Shown in pieces: positions 1 through 54,180 of a stretch of 64,000 bases of DNA (the first letter of the stretch is position 1; each line of letters opens with the position of its first letter). A model generated the notes under the pieces. It made no database searches and was not told the origin of the DNA. It saw only the letters and a list, made by a program, of their open reading frames with translations. The translations under genes and the position numbers were made by a program. The stretch comes from Tillus elongatus. Taxonomy: Eukaryota; Arthropoda; Insecta; Coleoptera; Cleridae. The stretch covers positions 199,602,778-199,666,777 of the forward strand of contig OZ023262.1 in the NCBI GenBank assembly GCA_964006375.1. The letters run 5' to 3'.

Positions 1-629
1 TATAATGTTATACAATTTTCAAAAACGTATATTAAAATTTTGATTTTCTTGCTCAGAGCCTTATTTAAAATTACAAATTTAATGTATAAGTTATGGGAGC
101 TTTATCTTCTCATATACAAATTTTTCAGATTAGATTTCATGTTGCACTCAAATTTGGAAATGAAGGGTTCTAGAGTTAAATATATTTCTTATCTGTGTTG
201 GTATGAAATAATATCTTTATTTGACAATAAACTAATCTAGTTATTATATTATATTTATAAATTATAATATACAACATATACAAATAACCAGTTGAATGAC
301 TAGCATGTTTTCACTGCATAAAAATGTAAAAATAAATAACAAATATATTAGGTACTTACGAACAGTAGACTTAATAAAGCATCACTATTAACTAAAAATA
401 TCAAAAATAATACAATAAACTTTCTTTTTCTTTTAAATCACTTCACATGTACTATTTAAATATACATTTATCAATTAATGTTCTAAATTCGAAGACATTG
501 ACAACAAAAACACAATGCAGGAAGATATGTTTCTGTATAATATTCAGTGAAATATTAAATTATGTGCAATTTAATAAAAGTATTTATAATTATGTACAAC
601 TGCTGAAAAATTCAGCAAATACACGTTCA
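1..629. other. 3' flank / 3' UTR of ss
   Basis: No protein-coding feature is visible here. The ss stop codon lies at 630-632 on the minus strand, so this AT-rich stretch should hold the 3' UTR. A possible minus-strand polyadenylation signal (AATAAA, read as tttatt on the plus strand) lies at 216-221. The true transcript end cannot be fixed from sequence alone. Two short ORFs here look random. Confidence 0.4.
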
Positions 630-41749
<41,120 letters not shown>

Positions 41750-42490
41750 CTGAAACAAAAACATAATTATTAGTGCGGGCAGTCAAGTTCACTTAACTCA
41801 ACACAATATAATTATTAGGTTAAATTAAAATTGTTATTAAATATTTTCTTATTACTTAGCTATGAAATGTTTTACGTACATACATACAATATGAAAATAT
41901 GTGTGTATAACAATGAGTTATTACCGTCTAATTAACTTTATCGTATGTGGCTATGCTCTGATGGAAAAAATCGCCGAGAGCGTGAAAAAAACTAGACGTA
42001 CGATTAGCTGAAATCAAGACTTTGGAAGCACTTTGGTTGTCTTAGGTTAAGGTCTAGGCAATTATTTTTGCTCCGAAGTCAGATGTAACAGGATATTTGT
42101 GTTAAGTTAAACACTTTAAGTGCGATGTGGGAATTTTATCTTCCGTAATCATCTTCAGGCCATTACCATATAATATATAATTAGAATTTTATAGTCGGTT
42201 TCTAATAAGTAACAATCATATATCCTGAAAATGTGGTTGATGCTATATCGGGGCCTAGAGACTGACAAAAAGATTGTTCTTAATTATAAATTAGAACAGT
42301 TTGGAAGAACCAGTCCAGTTAGGTACATATGGTTGATTACAATGAGAGACAACTAAGTTTTGAGCCATCAAGAAACTATCCAGTCCGAAAGGTATGATTA
42401 ATCTTTTACTCACTATTAGCCTCCTTGCAGGCCCAAGAAAGAGCCAATGTTTTTAAAACACAATTAATAGTTAACTACATAAATTCATTA
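41750..42490. other. Presumed ss intron
   Basis: No bHLH exon or other gene is recognised. The high-side acceptor of the 41652-41749 exon shows that transcription continues from further upstream. Confidence 0.4.
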
Positions 42491-42494
42491 AGTT

Positions 42495-42700
42495 GTTGGC
42501 CTTACTTAGTAAGACAGTTCCATAATAAATACGGATGCAGAAACTTTTTTGTGGGTACACAATAGCTTATTTCTATATCTGTAACCAGTTTCGTCGTTTT
42601 ACAGTATCATCAGTCACGATAAAATTGAATTTATTTATACGCATTCATGACAACTATAGAAAAAAATGGTGGAGTTTTGATCAAAAAATTATTTAAAAGA
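42495..42700 (-). repeat. Penelope-like pseudo-LTR remnant with hammerhead-like motif
   Basis: On the minus strand CTGATGA and GAAACTGG bracket a weak hairpin near 42590-42625. AAAATTGAATTTATTTATAC, then CATTCATGACAACT, resembles 42985-43020, the 3' region of the Penelope-like copy next door, so this is a diverged relative. Confidence 0.5.
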
Positions 42701-43324
42701 GAAAAAAGACGCAGCAAGTGCGTTATGGCAGTGAATTTTCATAAATATGTTTTTAATAGCAAATATGTGTTGATTGTTGTTGCCCTTACTTGGTGAAACT
42801 TGTCCATACTGCATACAGACTTGGAGAATACTTCTCTGGCTTCACTGTTGGTTTTTAGTGGTGAAGGACGTAGCCAGCGCGTGAGCTAACTGGAGCAAGT
42901 GGCCCTTCGAATTCTGGAAGTTCTAGGATGTTCTTCAATGCTTCTGTGACTATAGTTTCGCTGCTTGACAGCATTTTCAGACAGATTAAAATTGAATTAG
43001 TACGAAATCATGACAACTACAAATAAATATCTGTTGCTATGTTATAATATGATGTTTTGATCAAAAAATTTAATCAAATTGAAAATAAAATGAAACACAG
43101 ATGACAGATGAGGTTTTCAAAATGTCTATGTGATGTATGTCAATATTTAACATAAAAACTAGAACTAGTCTATAATAACTATGATAACAGTTACAATCAT
43201 AAAATAACTAAACAATAACAGTATAAAAGTAGTCTCTATACAACGAAAATATCGACATACATCAACTCATTATTATATTACAACTTTTTTGAAATAATAG
43301 TTAAATTTATTTTCTTTGACATAT

Positions 43325-44009
43325 TTAATTAGAAAGAAGAATATCCAAGAAAGGGGAATTCATTAAATCAGTTTGCTCGTTTAAAACAAGGTAGTTATTG
43401 TCGTGTGTGTGCCTTTTGACTTCTAAAGCTTCAAAAAAGTCTAGTTTACGTTTGTCATTATAAAAATGTAGTGGTTGTATGCGGTTATTTGTTGTGGGTT
43501 TATGTTCGGTATCAATAATATGTTTTGCAAATGTAGATTTGTCAGCGTGGTTATTTCTAAATGCAGAAATGTGTTCTTTGTATCGGGTGTTAAAATTTCT
43601 AGAAGTTTGACCTATGTAGATTGCGTTACAATGTGTACAAGCTAATTTATAAACTCCAGCTTTTGTCAAGAAACAAGATTTTTCTTTCGCGTTAAATAAC
43701 AAATCACGCGTCGTGTTGTACGATTTAAAAGCTACCTTTGTATTTGTACAAGTGTTTAAAATTTTTTTAAATTTTTGAAATGTTTTCTGAAATGGTTCCA
43801 AAATAAGTTATCGAAACGTATCTGTTGTCTTCTTTGTCTCTAATATTTGGATAAATTAAATTAATCGCTAATTTGTATTCTTTTCTCTTTATCATTCTAT
43901 CTATTATTTTAACAGAGTAGCCATTATTAAATGCTGTTTGCTTAATTATTGAAATTTCTTTTTCAAAATTGTTTTGCGACATAGGTATTGAAAATGCACG
44001 ATGTATCAT
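43325..44009 (-). pseudogene. Penelope-like thumb and GIY-YIG endonuclease (left copy)
   Basis: Two overlapping frames. The first (44009-43767) reads MIHRAFSIPMSQNNFEKEIS and ends in SENISKI. The second (43801-43325) has the GIY-YIG nuclease: KLACTHCNAIYIGQTSRNFN, then TRYKEHISAFR. The frame change sits in an A/T run and is present in both arms. The nuclease would make the target nick. Confidence 0.82.
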
Positions 44010-44258
44010 AGAATGATAGGCTGACAGCTTTTGTGAAAAAGGGTGACATGAATCGTATGGTATGGTTGTGTCAGTGTAAGTTGGTTTCCTATATATTGAA
44101 AAGTCAAATGAATTATTTTCTAATTTTCTAATTGTTAAGTCTAAAAAGTTTATACAACTGTTAGCTTCTTCTTCTAAAGTAAACTTAATATTTGTGTGAA
44201 AGTTATTAATAAAATTTAAAAATTCATTTAATTCTGTATGACTACCTTGAAAACATGC

Positions 44259-44843
44259 TTATATATCATCTACGTATCTGTACCGAAAGACAATATTATG
44301 TGAAAGTTCTGAGGTTAAAATTTGGTTTTCTAAGTTTTCCATAAATATGTGGGCTAATAAAGGTGACAACGGACTACCCATAGGCAGACCTTCATTTTGC
44401 ATATAAATTTTATTATTAAATTTAAAATAGTTTTGTTTTATACATTCATTAAAAAGATTCATTATTTCTTGTCTTTTTATGACATTTACGTTCTTTTCTA
44501 TTAAAACGTTTTCTAATAGAGGTAAACATTCTTTAGGGGGTATCTTAGAATACATGCTACAAACATCAAACGAGACTAATTTACTATTTGTGGGAATAAT
44601 TAAGTTATTTAATTTTTGTGTAAGTTCATAAGAATTCTTAGCTGAATATTTTGGAAAGTAATTGTATTCTTTAATAAGTGAAACCAGTTTGCTCGCTATC
44701 TTATGATTAGGTGTATTAACATAGCTAACTACTGGTCTCACTGGTATATTTGGCTTATGAATTTTCAGCTGGCCATATAATTTTGGTGGTTGCGGGCTTT
44801 TATATAAAAGATATTTCTTTTCGTGTTGACTAAACAGAGACAC
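44259..44843 (-). pseudogene. Penelope-like reverse transcriptase (left copy)
   Basis: The open stretch runs 194 codons with palm motifs FDVCSMYSKIP and LPMGSPLSPLLA and ends at the catalytic YVDDI followed by TAA. The family normally continues with a thumb and GIY-YIG nuclease, which lie further on in other frames. The N-terminus is cut off at the palindrome centre. Confidence 0.85.
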
Positions 44844-44866
44844 ATTTTTAAGTTCATTTTTTAGTT

Positions 44867-45457
44867 TTGTCTGTAGCTATAAGTAGGGACGCATATAACA
44901 TTAAGATTAATGATTTTATTACTACAGAAATTAGGAGAGACCCAACAAACGCATTTCAGACAAAACTAAAAAATGAACTTAAAAATGTGTCTCTGTTTAG
45001 TCAACACGAAAAGAAATATCTTTTATATAAAAGCCCGCAACCACCAAAATTATATGGCCAGCTGAAAATTCATAAGCCAAATATACCAGTGAGACCAGTA
45101 GTTAGCTATGTTAATACACCTAATCATAAGATAGCGAGCAAACTGGTTTCACTTATTAAAGAATACAATTACTTTCCAAAATATTCAGTTAAGAATTCTT
45201 ATGAACTTACACAAAAATTAAATAACTTAATTATTCCCACAAATAGTAAATTAGTCTCGTTTGATGTTTGTAGCATGTATTCTAAGATACCCCCTAAAGA
45301 ATGTTTACCTCTATTAGAAAACGTTTTAATAGAAAAGAACGTAAATGTCATAAAAAGACAAGAAATAATGAATCTTTTTAATGAATGTATAAAACAAAAC
45401 TATTTTAAATTTATTAATAAAATTTATATGCAAAATGAAGGTCTGCCTATTGGGTAG
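44867..45457 (+). pseudogene. Penelope-like reverse transcriptase (right copy)
   Basis: It has the same RT text as the left copy, with a longer N-terminal part. A one-base insertion (CTATTGGG against CTATGGG) near 45450 shifts the frame at EGLPIG. YRYVDDI and the same TAA stop follow at about 45553-45572. Confidence 0.85.
44874..44956 (+). other. Spacer at the palindrome centre
   Basis: These 83 bp belong to the right copy only. They continue its RT frame upstream (ISRDAYNIKINDFITTEIRR), so the right copy extends further 5' than the left. Confidence 0.75.
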
Positions 45458-45821
45458 TCCGTTGTCACCTTTATTAGCCCACATATTTATGGAAAACTTA
45501 GAAAACCAAATTTTAACCTCAGAACTTTCACATAATATTGTCTTTTGGTACAGATACGTAGATGATATATAAGCATGTTTTCAAGGTAGTCATACAGAAT
45601 TAAATGAATTTTTAAATTTTATTAATAACTTTCACACAAATATTAAGTTTACTTTAGAAGAAGAAGCTAACAGTTGTATAAACTTTTTAGACTTAACAAT
45701 TAGAAAATTAGAAAATAATTCATTTGACTTTTCAATATATAGGAAACCAACTTACACTGACACAACCATACCATACGATTCATGTCACCCTTTTTCACAA
45801 AAGCTGTCAGCCTATCATTCT

Positions 45822-46506
45822 ATGATACATCGTGCATTTTCAATACCTATGTCGCAAAACAATTTTGAAAAAGAAATTTCAATAATTAAGCAAACAGCAT
45901 TTAATAATGGCTACTCTGTTAAAATAATAAATAAAATGATAAAGAGAAAAGAATACAAATTAGCGATTAATTTAATTTATCCAAATATTAGAGACAAAGA
46001 AGACAACAGATACGTTTCGATAACTTATTTTGGAACCATTTCAGAAAACATTTCAAAAATTTAAAAAAATTTTAAACACTTGTACAAATACAAAGGTAGC
46101 TTTTAAATCGTACAACACGACGCGTGATTTGTTATTTAACGCGAAAGAAAAATCTTGTTTCTTGACAAAAGCTGGAGTTTATAAATTAGCTTGTACACAT
46201 TGTAACGCAATCTACATAGGTCAAACTTCTAGAAATTTTAACACCCGATACAAAGAACACATTTCTGCATTTAGAAATAACCACGCTGACAAATCTACAT
46301 TTGCAAAACATATTATTGATACCGAACATAGACCCACAACAAATAACCGCATACAACCACTACATTTTTATAATGACAAACGTAAACTAGACTTTTTTGA
46401 AGCTTTAGAAGTCAAAAGGCACACACACGACAATAACTACCTTGTTTTAAACGAGCAAACTGATTTAATGAATTCCCCTTTCTTGGATATTCTTCTTTCT
46501 AATTAA
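45822..46506 (+). pseudogene. Penelope-like thumb and GIY-YIG endonuclease (right copy)
   Basis: It differs from the left copy by a few residues only (IINKMIKRK against IIDRMIKRK, TEHRP against TEHKP). It shares the frameshift between thumb and nuclease. Confidence 0.82.
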
Positions 46507-46848
46507 ATATGTCAAAGAAAATAAATTTAACTATTATTTCAAAAAAGTTGTAATATAATAATGAGTTGATGTATGTCGATATTTTCGTTGTATAGAGACT
46601 ACTTTTATACTGTTATTGTTTAGTTATTTTATGATTGTAACTGTTATCATAGTTATTATAGACTAGTTCTAGTTTTTATGTTAAATATTGACATACATCA
46701 CATAGACATTTTGAAAACCTCATCTGTCATCTGTGTTTCATTTTATTTTCAATTTGATTAAATTTTTTGATCAAAACATCATATTATAACATAGCAACAG
46801 ATATTTATTTGTAGTTGTCATGATTTCGTACTAATTCAATTTTAATCT

Positions 46849-46885
46849 GTCTGAAAATGCTGTCAAGCAGCGAAACTATAGTCAC
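46849..46885 (+). ncRNA. Hammerhead-like hairpin, right Penelope-like copy
   Basis: CTGAAAA replaces the usual CTGATGA; stem GCTG/CAGC and GAAAC are kept. The changed first core suggests an inactive ribozyme. The mirror copy is at 42950-42985. Confidence 0.4.
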
Positions 46886-47289
46886 AGAAGCATTGAAGAA
46901 CATCCTAGAACTTCCAGAATTCGAAGGGCCACTTGCTCCAGTTAGCTCACGCGCTGGCTACGTCCTTCACCACTAAAAACCAACAGTGAAGCCAGAGAAG
47001 TATTCTCCAAGTCTGTATGCAAATATGTGTGTTTTTTTTTCAGAAAGCACGCATCAAATTTAATTACCAGTATAACATATATAGTGAAAACAATGTGCCA
47101 TGTTTCATCAAAATAACTTTATTGTTTGAAAACGTACAAAAATTTCCAAAAGTAAACTTAAACTGTAACCGAAAAAATCCGTTTCTTGGTCAACCTTATA
47201 GGTTAATAGCAAATTGAGCTTTTCAAATATGAAGCATTTAATCAAAATTCGCTACCACAACGCACTTGCTGCGTCCAGAATTTCTTTAC

Positions 47290-47580
47290 TTACAAACATG
47301 CATTATATTTCGATGGAAAATGCAAAAACATCAGGCGTTTTCGAAAAAAAATAATTTATTTGTATCACCAACGACTTATGGGCCACCTGTGATTTTATAA
47401 ATATATTTTTTAAGATGTATCTCAAGACACCCTATAATTAATGTATACAATTTTTTTTCATATCTTGTAGAATAACGGATATAGTGAGCTTTATTGAGTT
47501 TGTACGAAAATTCGACAGAAGTTATATACCATTAAACGATAAACCCTATAGCTAAGACTACTGCCAAGCATCAGAGAAAT
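47290..47580. repeat. Unclassified repeat, inverted copy of 8820-9170
   Basis: CCAACGACTTATGGGCCAC near 47368 is the reverse complement of text near 8900; flanking text also matches. No coding sequence. Confidence 0.4.
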
Positions 47581-48124
47581 GGTCTATTTAAAATGAATTT
47601 TCTGGAAACATTTTAGTAAAATGAACGACAATGACGGTTGAAACTAAGACTTCAGGGTTTGTAAAACATTCTTCTTGAGACATTTTCTTTCCATAGCCCG
47701 TATTAGATTCAAGTTCCCTGCCTAAATGTAGCCAATTTTGACGTTTTAAATCGCAACTTTGACGTTTTGTGGGAAACCCCAATTTATTTTTCTTTAAATG
47801 CTCATAACTTTTTGTCTTTTGACCTATAGAGCAAAATTTTAGTATGTGACTTATCCATAAAGGTAAAAACCCCCGTGCCAAATTTAGTTGTACTTACTTT
47901 GTTAATTCCGGAAATATATTTTTTTTTCAAAAGAAAACACAAAAATTTCCGGGAAAACCTGGGCCGTTTTTCTTGGCTAACGAGCTTATCCAAGCCATTT
48001 GCAAAAGAAAGGTATACAGATGGGCTGATTTTGATTAAATTTTGTAAATACCTTCCTTTTGCAAAGGGCTTGGATAAGTTCGTTAGCCAAGAAAATCGGC
48101 CCAGGTTTTTCCGGAAAATGTTGT

Positions 48125-48202
<78 letters not shown>

Positions 48203-48285
48203 ATATAAAAATTGAAACTGACCCCAGATATGTGTTCCGGGGGGTCTAATTAGCGCTCATTAGTGAATTTTTTTAAGAAAGTTAA
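47581..48285 (+). repeat. HINE-like element with (TA)n array
   Basis: Old repeat text (CTCATAACTTTTTGTC, TTTCCGGGAAAACCTGGGCC, ACGAGCTTATCCAAGCC) is followed by an imperfect inverted repeat of the last part (CAAGCCATTTGCAAAAG to AAAGGGCTTGG), a TA array at 48128-48199 and the end module (GAAACTGACCCCAGATATG, TAATTAGCGCTCATTAGTG). Confidence 0.6.
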
Positions 48286-48289
48286 CTAA

Positions 48290-48505
48290 AAAAGAAAACA
48301 AAAGTTACGGATAAGGTCTTTAAAATGTCTATGTGATATATGTAAATATTTAACATGAGACTAAATGCATTTATAATAATAATAACCATAACAATTATTA
48401 TAATAACAAATTACCAAACAAGAAGCAATAGAAGCAGGTTCTATATAACGAAAATGTTGACATACATCTATTTACTACATTATTACAACTATTCCTGATA
48501 ACAAT
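48290..48505 (-). repeat. Penelope-like 3' fragment
   Basis: AAAATGTCTATGTGATATATG, ATTTAACATGAGACTAAATG and ATAACGAAAATGTTGACATAC match 43110-43265, the 3' end of the left Penelope-like arm, in the same orientation with divergence. Confidence 0.6.
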
Positions 48506-48597
48506 AACAATAATATGTACTACAAAGTTTACAAGACATGTCTACATTCAAAATATAAGTATAAACAACACAGAATAAAAAACATTATATAATAAAT

Positions 48598-49050
48598 TTC
48601 GGGAAGCATCAAGTGCGTTATAGTAGTGAATTTTCATAAGAATTGTACACTATTATTAAACAGCATATTACTAAAACTAATACTTTAAACTTACACAGAC
48701 CTTGAAGATCGATTTTAGAGCTCCTAGCATGCGTACATTTGAAGATTTCTACTGGAAGTGTCACCATCGATATCCCCTTATTATCAAAATAATCTTGTGT
48801 TCTAACTCCATTTGAGAAAAATGCCCAAAACTCAATTTTCTACGAAGCTAGAAATTTAAATTTTGCTATACCTATAGATAGTGTGAGCCTCTTTAAAAGA
48901 AACTTGTATTACAAATTTCATTAAAGCTAGAAGGAAAAGGAAACTGTATTCATATTTATAAAAGTAAAGTATCTGCCAAATCATAAACGTAGCAGTTATT
49001 TTTCCTTATTAATCGCCTCAGTGATTTCGTTTTAGTCAACCTAATTAAAC
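48598..49050 (+). repeat. HINE-like variant B
   Basis: It begins GGAAGCATCAAGTGCGTTAT, then GTGAATTTTCATAAGAATTG. The body matches 37165-37540 and the reverse of 23020-23450. Confidence 0.6.
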
Positions 49051-49109
49051 CGGTTTGTTCAATATCTACAATAACAAAATATCTGCTGAAAATTATAATT
49101 TCAGAATTA

Positions 49110-49490
49110 AAGGTAGAGCCTCGGCGCTCCAGTGGTAAGAACGTGTGCCCCTGAACCGAAGGGTACTGAGTTAGATCCCAGGGTTTTCCTTTCACTTTTT
49201 CAGTGCATACTGTAATATTAACATCAACCGAGGTTGTAGCATTGTATTTGAGCAAGTTGACTGTCTGCACTTTCCGCTCTTCGTAGGGGGCGTAAAGCCG
49301 TCGGTCCCGTGTCCATGTGATGTTGAGCACGTTAAATATCGCAACCTCCCCTACAGAAATGCGAGGGTCCGGCAAAATTGCAGGATAGTGAGGTGAAAGT
49401 GCTCCCTGGGGTCGGTGATTGGCCATAGTCGCTGAAATGGGCCGACGTTAAAGAAACAAAAGACACACACAACATACACACGCACAGGTT
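49110..49490 (+). repeat. tRNA-derived SINE, copy A
   Basis: The head GCTCCAGTGGTAAGAACG fits a tRNA A-box, and GTACTGAGTTAGATCCC fits a B-box. The body (TTGAGCACGTTAAATATCG, GGATAGTGAGGTGAAAGTGC, TTGGCCATAGTCGCTG) ends in AAAGAAACAAAAGACACACA, a simple repeat tail. The same body occurs at 50095-50462. Confidence 0.75.
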
Positions 49491-49589
49491 CAAAGGTGAC
49501 AAAGTTATTCAGGCGTTAAAAAAAAGATATCTTGTTCAAAACGTATGAAATCTGTACACTATTGTTTCTCCAAACGTCAAAGCAAAAAA

Positions 49590-49690
49590 AAACATTTATT
49601 CATCGCGCGGGAATCGGTCTCGGAACATTTTGCGTAGAAGACAAGCACGCTACCACTGTCCTATGTAAGGATACGTTATCTAATGTCTTG
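49590..49690 (-). repeat. Second tRNA-like SINE head
   Basis: On the minus strand ACAGTGGTAGCGTGCTTG is an A-box-like and CCGAGACCGATTCCCGCG a B-box-like stretch at tRNA spacing. No full cloverleaf is apparent, so I call it a tRNA-derived repeat, of a different family from 49110. Confidence 0.5.
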
Positions 49691-49998
49691 TTTACATGAT
49701 ATTCACGCCCGCTTCATGCCACGGGATATTTTATATCACATTAAAAGTAAAGGTAACAACTAATTATAGAATGAAGTCTTTTTAACTTTTGAGTCAACAA
49801 CAAGTTTGGCTGCATGTTTACCTATAACCCTTTTTATTTATTTATTTACCTATTTAGTTTAAAGCTTCATAAATACAGTAACTGTATCTTTTAGTGGAAT
49901 GCCAAAATTTCATAGCAATTAGATCCATAGCGCACTTACTGCGCCACGACTGTTTCTGTCTACCAAATGCTGACAAGAAGGTTTGTACTAAGTGATAT

Positions 49999-51150
49999 AA
50001 GAGGGTCAACCAATAAATACCGGTGTTAGGAATCAAGACACAAGTTTTTTACAGTTTTTTTTTTAAATTTTTCAACGTTATCCCCTTGTAGGTCGATAAA
50101 CTTAGAACCTAGGTGGTTCAGGGTAAGAACGTGTGTCTCTGAACTGAAGGGTACCGGGTTCAATCCTAGGGTACCCCTTTCACTTTTTAAGTACACACTG
50201 AAACATTGAAATCAACCGAGGTTTTGGCATTGTATTGAGCAAGTTGAATGTCTGCACGTTCCGCCCTTCGGAGGGGGCGTAAAGCAGTCGGTATCGTGTC
50301 CATGCGATGTTGAGCACGTTAAATATCCCTACTCCCCTTACAGAAAGGCAGGGGTTCGGCAAAATTTTCAAGATAGTGAGGTGAAACTGCTCCCTGGCGT
50401 CGGCGATTGGCCATAGTCGCGGAAATAGGCCAACGTGAAAAAAGAAAACACACACACACACAGGTCGATACACTTTTCCCAACGTTTCTGATATTTCTTT
50501 AACCGCTCGAAAAACTACGAATTGTGAAACTCATCAAAATACGCTTCTATCTCGGCAAAAACCTCCTCGTTTGACCTGTATTTTTCCCCACCAATGTTTC
50601 CATCTCGGGGAACACAAAGAAGTCGCGTAGGGCCAGGTCAGGCGAGTACGGTGTGCGTAGCAGTCACTTGTATCGCAGTTCGTGCAATTTGGCCGCGACA
50701 ATTCCGGATGAATGGGCCGTGGCGTTATCGTGGTAAAATAGCACTTTGTTTTTCGCCAAATGGGGTCGTGTCTCCTTCAATTTCTTATCGGATCAGTCCA
50801 ATAATTTACTGTAGTATTGCCCCGTGATCGTTCTTTCTTTCTGCAAAAAGTCCATAAGTATTATTCCATTCGAATCCCGAAAAAGCATGACCATGTCTCC
50901 ACAGAGCATCCAATTCCGCGTTTATTGCTTCGAATGTTTTCCATAATGATACAAGAGGCGAATTACGGATCGATACTGCACAAGAAACACGTGTGATACA
51001 CCTGGGTGCCAAACAAAAATTTACACCAATGAATCAGTCTGAAATTTAATATGGTGTGGTTTGAGAAATGACAGTACATGACGGCAGTGCCAACTTTCGC
51101 CAGCAACGCCACCTGTCTTTAAACACGCGTTTTATTGATCGACCCTCGTA
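49999..51150 (-). mobile_element. mariner transposon, DD34D type, with SINE insert
   Basis: Terminal inverted repeats: AGAGGGTCAACCAATAAATA at the left and, inverted, ACGAGGGTCGATCAATAAAA at the right (51150). The minus strand reads VMLFRDSNGIILMDFLQKER, then FYHDNATAHSSGIVAAKLHE and PYSPDLALRDFFVFP. Thirty-four residues separate the second and third Asp. It contains stops and is inactive. A SINE interrupts it at 50095-50462. Confidence 0.8.
50095..50462 (+). repeat. tRNA-derived SINE, copy B, in mariner
   Basis: A-box GGTTCAGGGTAAGAACG and B-box GTACCGGGTTCAATCCTAG, then the family body and a tail of (CA)n. AGGTCGATA flanks it on both sides as target duplication (near 50089 and 50461). Confidence 0.78.
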
Positions 51151-51184
51151 AGAACCAATTCATCTTGAAACTGAAATATAGGTA

Positions 51185-51275
51185 CAGGAGGGTAAGGTAA
51201 ATCTGCTTTTTGGTGTCAGTGATTGGCCATAGTCGCGTAAGTAGATCGACGTTAAAGAAACAAAAAAAAAACCCG
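51185..51275 (+). repeat. SINE 3' fragment
   Basis: GTGATTGGCCATAGTCGCG, then GATCGACGTTAAAGAAACAA and poly-A, is the 3' end of the 49110 family. Its poly-A abuts a HINE-like stem-loop at 51279. Confidence 0.65.
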
Positions 51276-51278
51276 GGA

Positions 51279-51955
<677 letters not shown>

Positions 51956-52037
<82 letters not shown>

Positions 52038-52170
52038 CATATGAAAATTGAAACTGACCCCGGATATGGCGTCTAGGGGTCCTAGTTCGCACTCATTTGA
52101 AAGAATTTTTGCAAAGTCTCACCATCGATACCTCTCTATTAGTGAATTTTTTAAAATAAAAATTCACTAA
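51956..52170 (+). repeat. (TA)n array and HINE-like terminal module
   Basis: TA array 51956-52036, then GAAACTGACCCCGGATATGG, GGGGTCCTAGTTCGCACTC and ATTAGTGAATTTTTTAAAAT ending in a hairpin with AAAATTCACTAA. Confidence 0.7.
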
Positions 52171-52642
<472 letters not shown>

Positions 52643-53404
52643 AAATACACAATACAAGACTAAGTAGGTATTTTTAAAGGCAGTGAGTGTATAGTGATTC
52701 ACAATCGAATTATCCATGGCTAATACTAGGGTGCGTAGCTCACTATAATATAATAACATCTGCCACGCTCCAATCACAAGTCCATTAATAGCTTATATTC
52801 ACTTACTCAATAGACAGGTCAAATATGACAAGTTGCACAATCATCGTGACTATGATTCCTCCGTAGTCTCCGACCATCTTTCTACTCTACACTGTTTCAA
52901 TTTACTTTTGCTTACAACTCAATTTGCATAACAAGGGGATAAAGTAGTGTGTACCCACTTTTGAATTAATTGTTTAAACACAAAAAATTCATCATTTACA
53001 TTCATTTGTTATCTTTAATCACATGCTCGCTTGGGTTAGTTTGTCATGACTAATACGAAATTTTGTATGCCCTAAGTAATTAATGTAATGGACGAGAACA
53101 ATATTTTTTACATTTTAAGTATTCAGTTTAGTAGGTAACGCAGAGCTGTTTTTACAGTATTTACAAACATTTTTATTTTAAATGAAAAATATAAATATAA
53201 ATACGGCTGCGTATATCCGAACATGTTGACGGATAATAATAAACTGTTGTTAAAAATATACTGACTTTCCAGAAAATCGGAACACGAGTTGACGAATTGC
53301 AAATAACTTTTCGATACTACTCTGTTTTCCTCTGATAACAAATAATAACAATATGGACTAAAAATGTTAGCAGGTGTACAGTGTACATATTAGCGAAATT
53401 TTGA
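52643..53404. other. Intron sequence
   Basis: No gene or repeat family recognised. Confidence 0.4.
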
Positions 53405-53758
<354 letters not shown>

Positions 53759-54180
53759 ACGCACAACACGCAATAAACTTAATAGATAGCCGAACTTAGA
53801 ACCACTGAAAAACCAACTGGAAACAGAAATAAACAGAATTATTGACAGAACTAAATCAAAAAAACAAACACTTTCATCTCAACAAACAAATGCAAGAAAC
53901 TGAACGAAAATCCAACGAAAAAATTACAAAATAAAATATGAAACATCATTAAAAACACAGGACAATATTCAACCAAAAAACAACAGATTATTATAACAAC
54001 AGCCCAAAAGCACCACCGATGACAGGAATAATAAAAATACATCATACGGGATACCCAATAAGACCAGTCATCAACTTTAAAGGTGCAGTTTCATACTAAA
54101 TAGCAAAAGAAATAGACCAAGTACTAAAACAAGAAATAAAACTAGAAAACAAATTTAACAAAAAAAACTTCATATAGCTA

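Larger units (their letters stand above)
42811..44873 (-). mobile_element. Penelope-like element, left arm of palindrome
   Basis: This minus-strand copy has RT text from 44843 to 44259 (KPNIPVRPVVSYVN, SFDVCSMYSKIPP, EGLPMGSPLSPLLAHIF, YRYVDDI) and a GIY-YIG endonuclease at 43801-43325 (KLACTHCNAIYIGQTSRNFN, TRYKEH). A TAA directly after YVDDI and a frameshift near 43790 break it. A hammerhead-like hairpin lies near 42950-42985. The 5' part of the RT is missing. The right arm is an inverted copy. Confidence 0.88.
44957..47020 (+). mobile_element. Penelope-like element, right arm of palindrome
   Basis: It is an inverted copy of 42811-44873 and is longer by one base, equal to the visible one-base insertion. 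It carries RT, thumb (45822-46064), GIY-YIG nuclease (46030-46506), a 3' region and a hammerhead-like hairpin (CTGAAAA, then GCTGTCAAGCAGC, then GAAAC) at 46851-46876. Confidence 0.88.
42707..47273 (+). repeat. HINE-like/MITE-like element split by a 4.2-kb palindrome
   Basis: The element starts GACGCAGCAAGTGCGTTATG at 42707 and ends with CGCTACCACAACGCACTTGC and TGCGTC at 47273. Without the insert (42771-47018) it is about 310 bp and matches the copy at 58193-58502. GCAAATATGTGT lies on both sides of the insert and is the likely target duplication. Confidence 0.75.
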
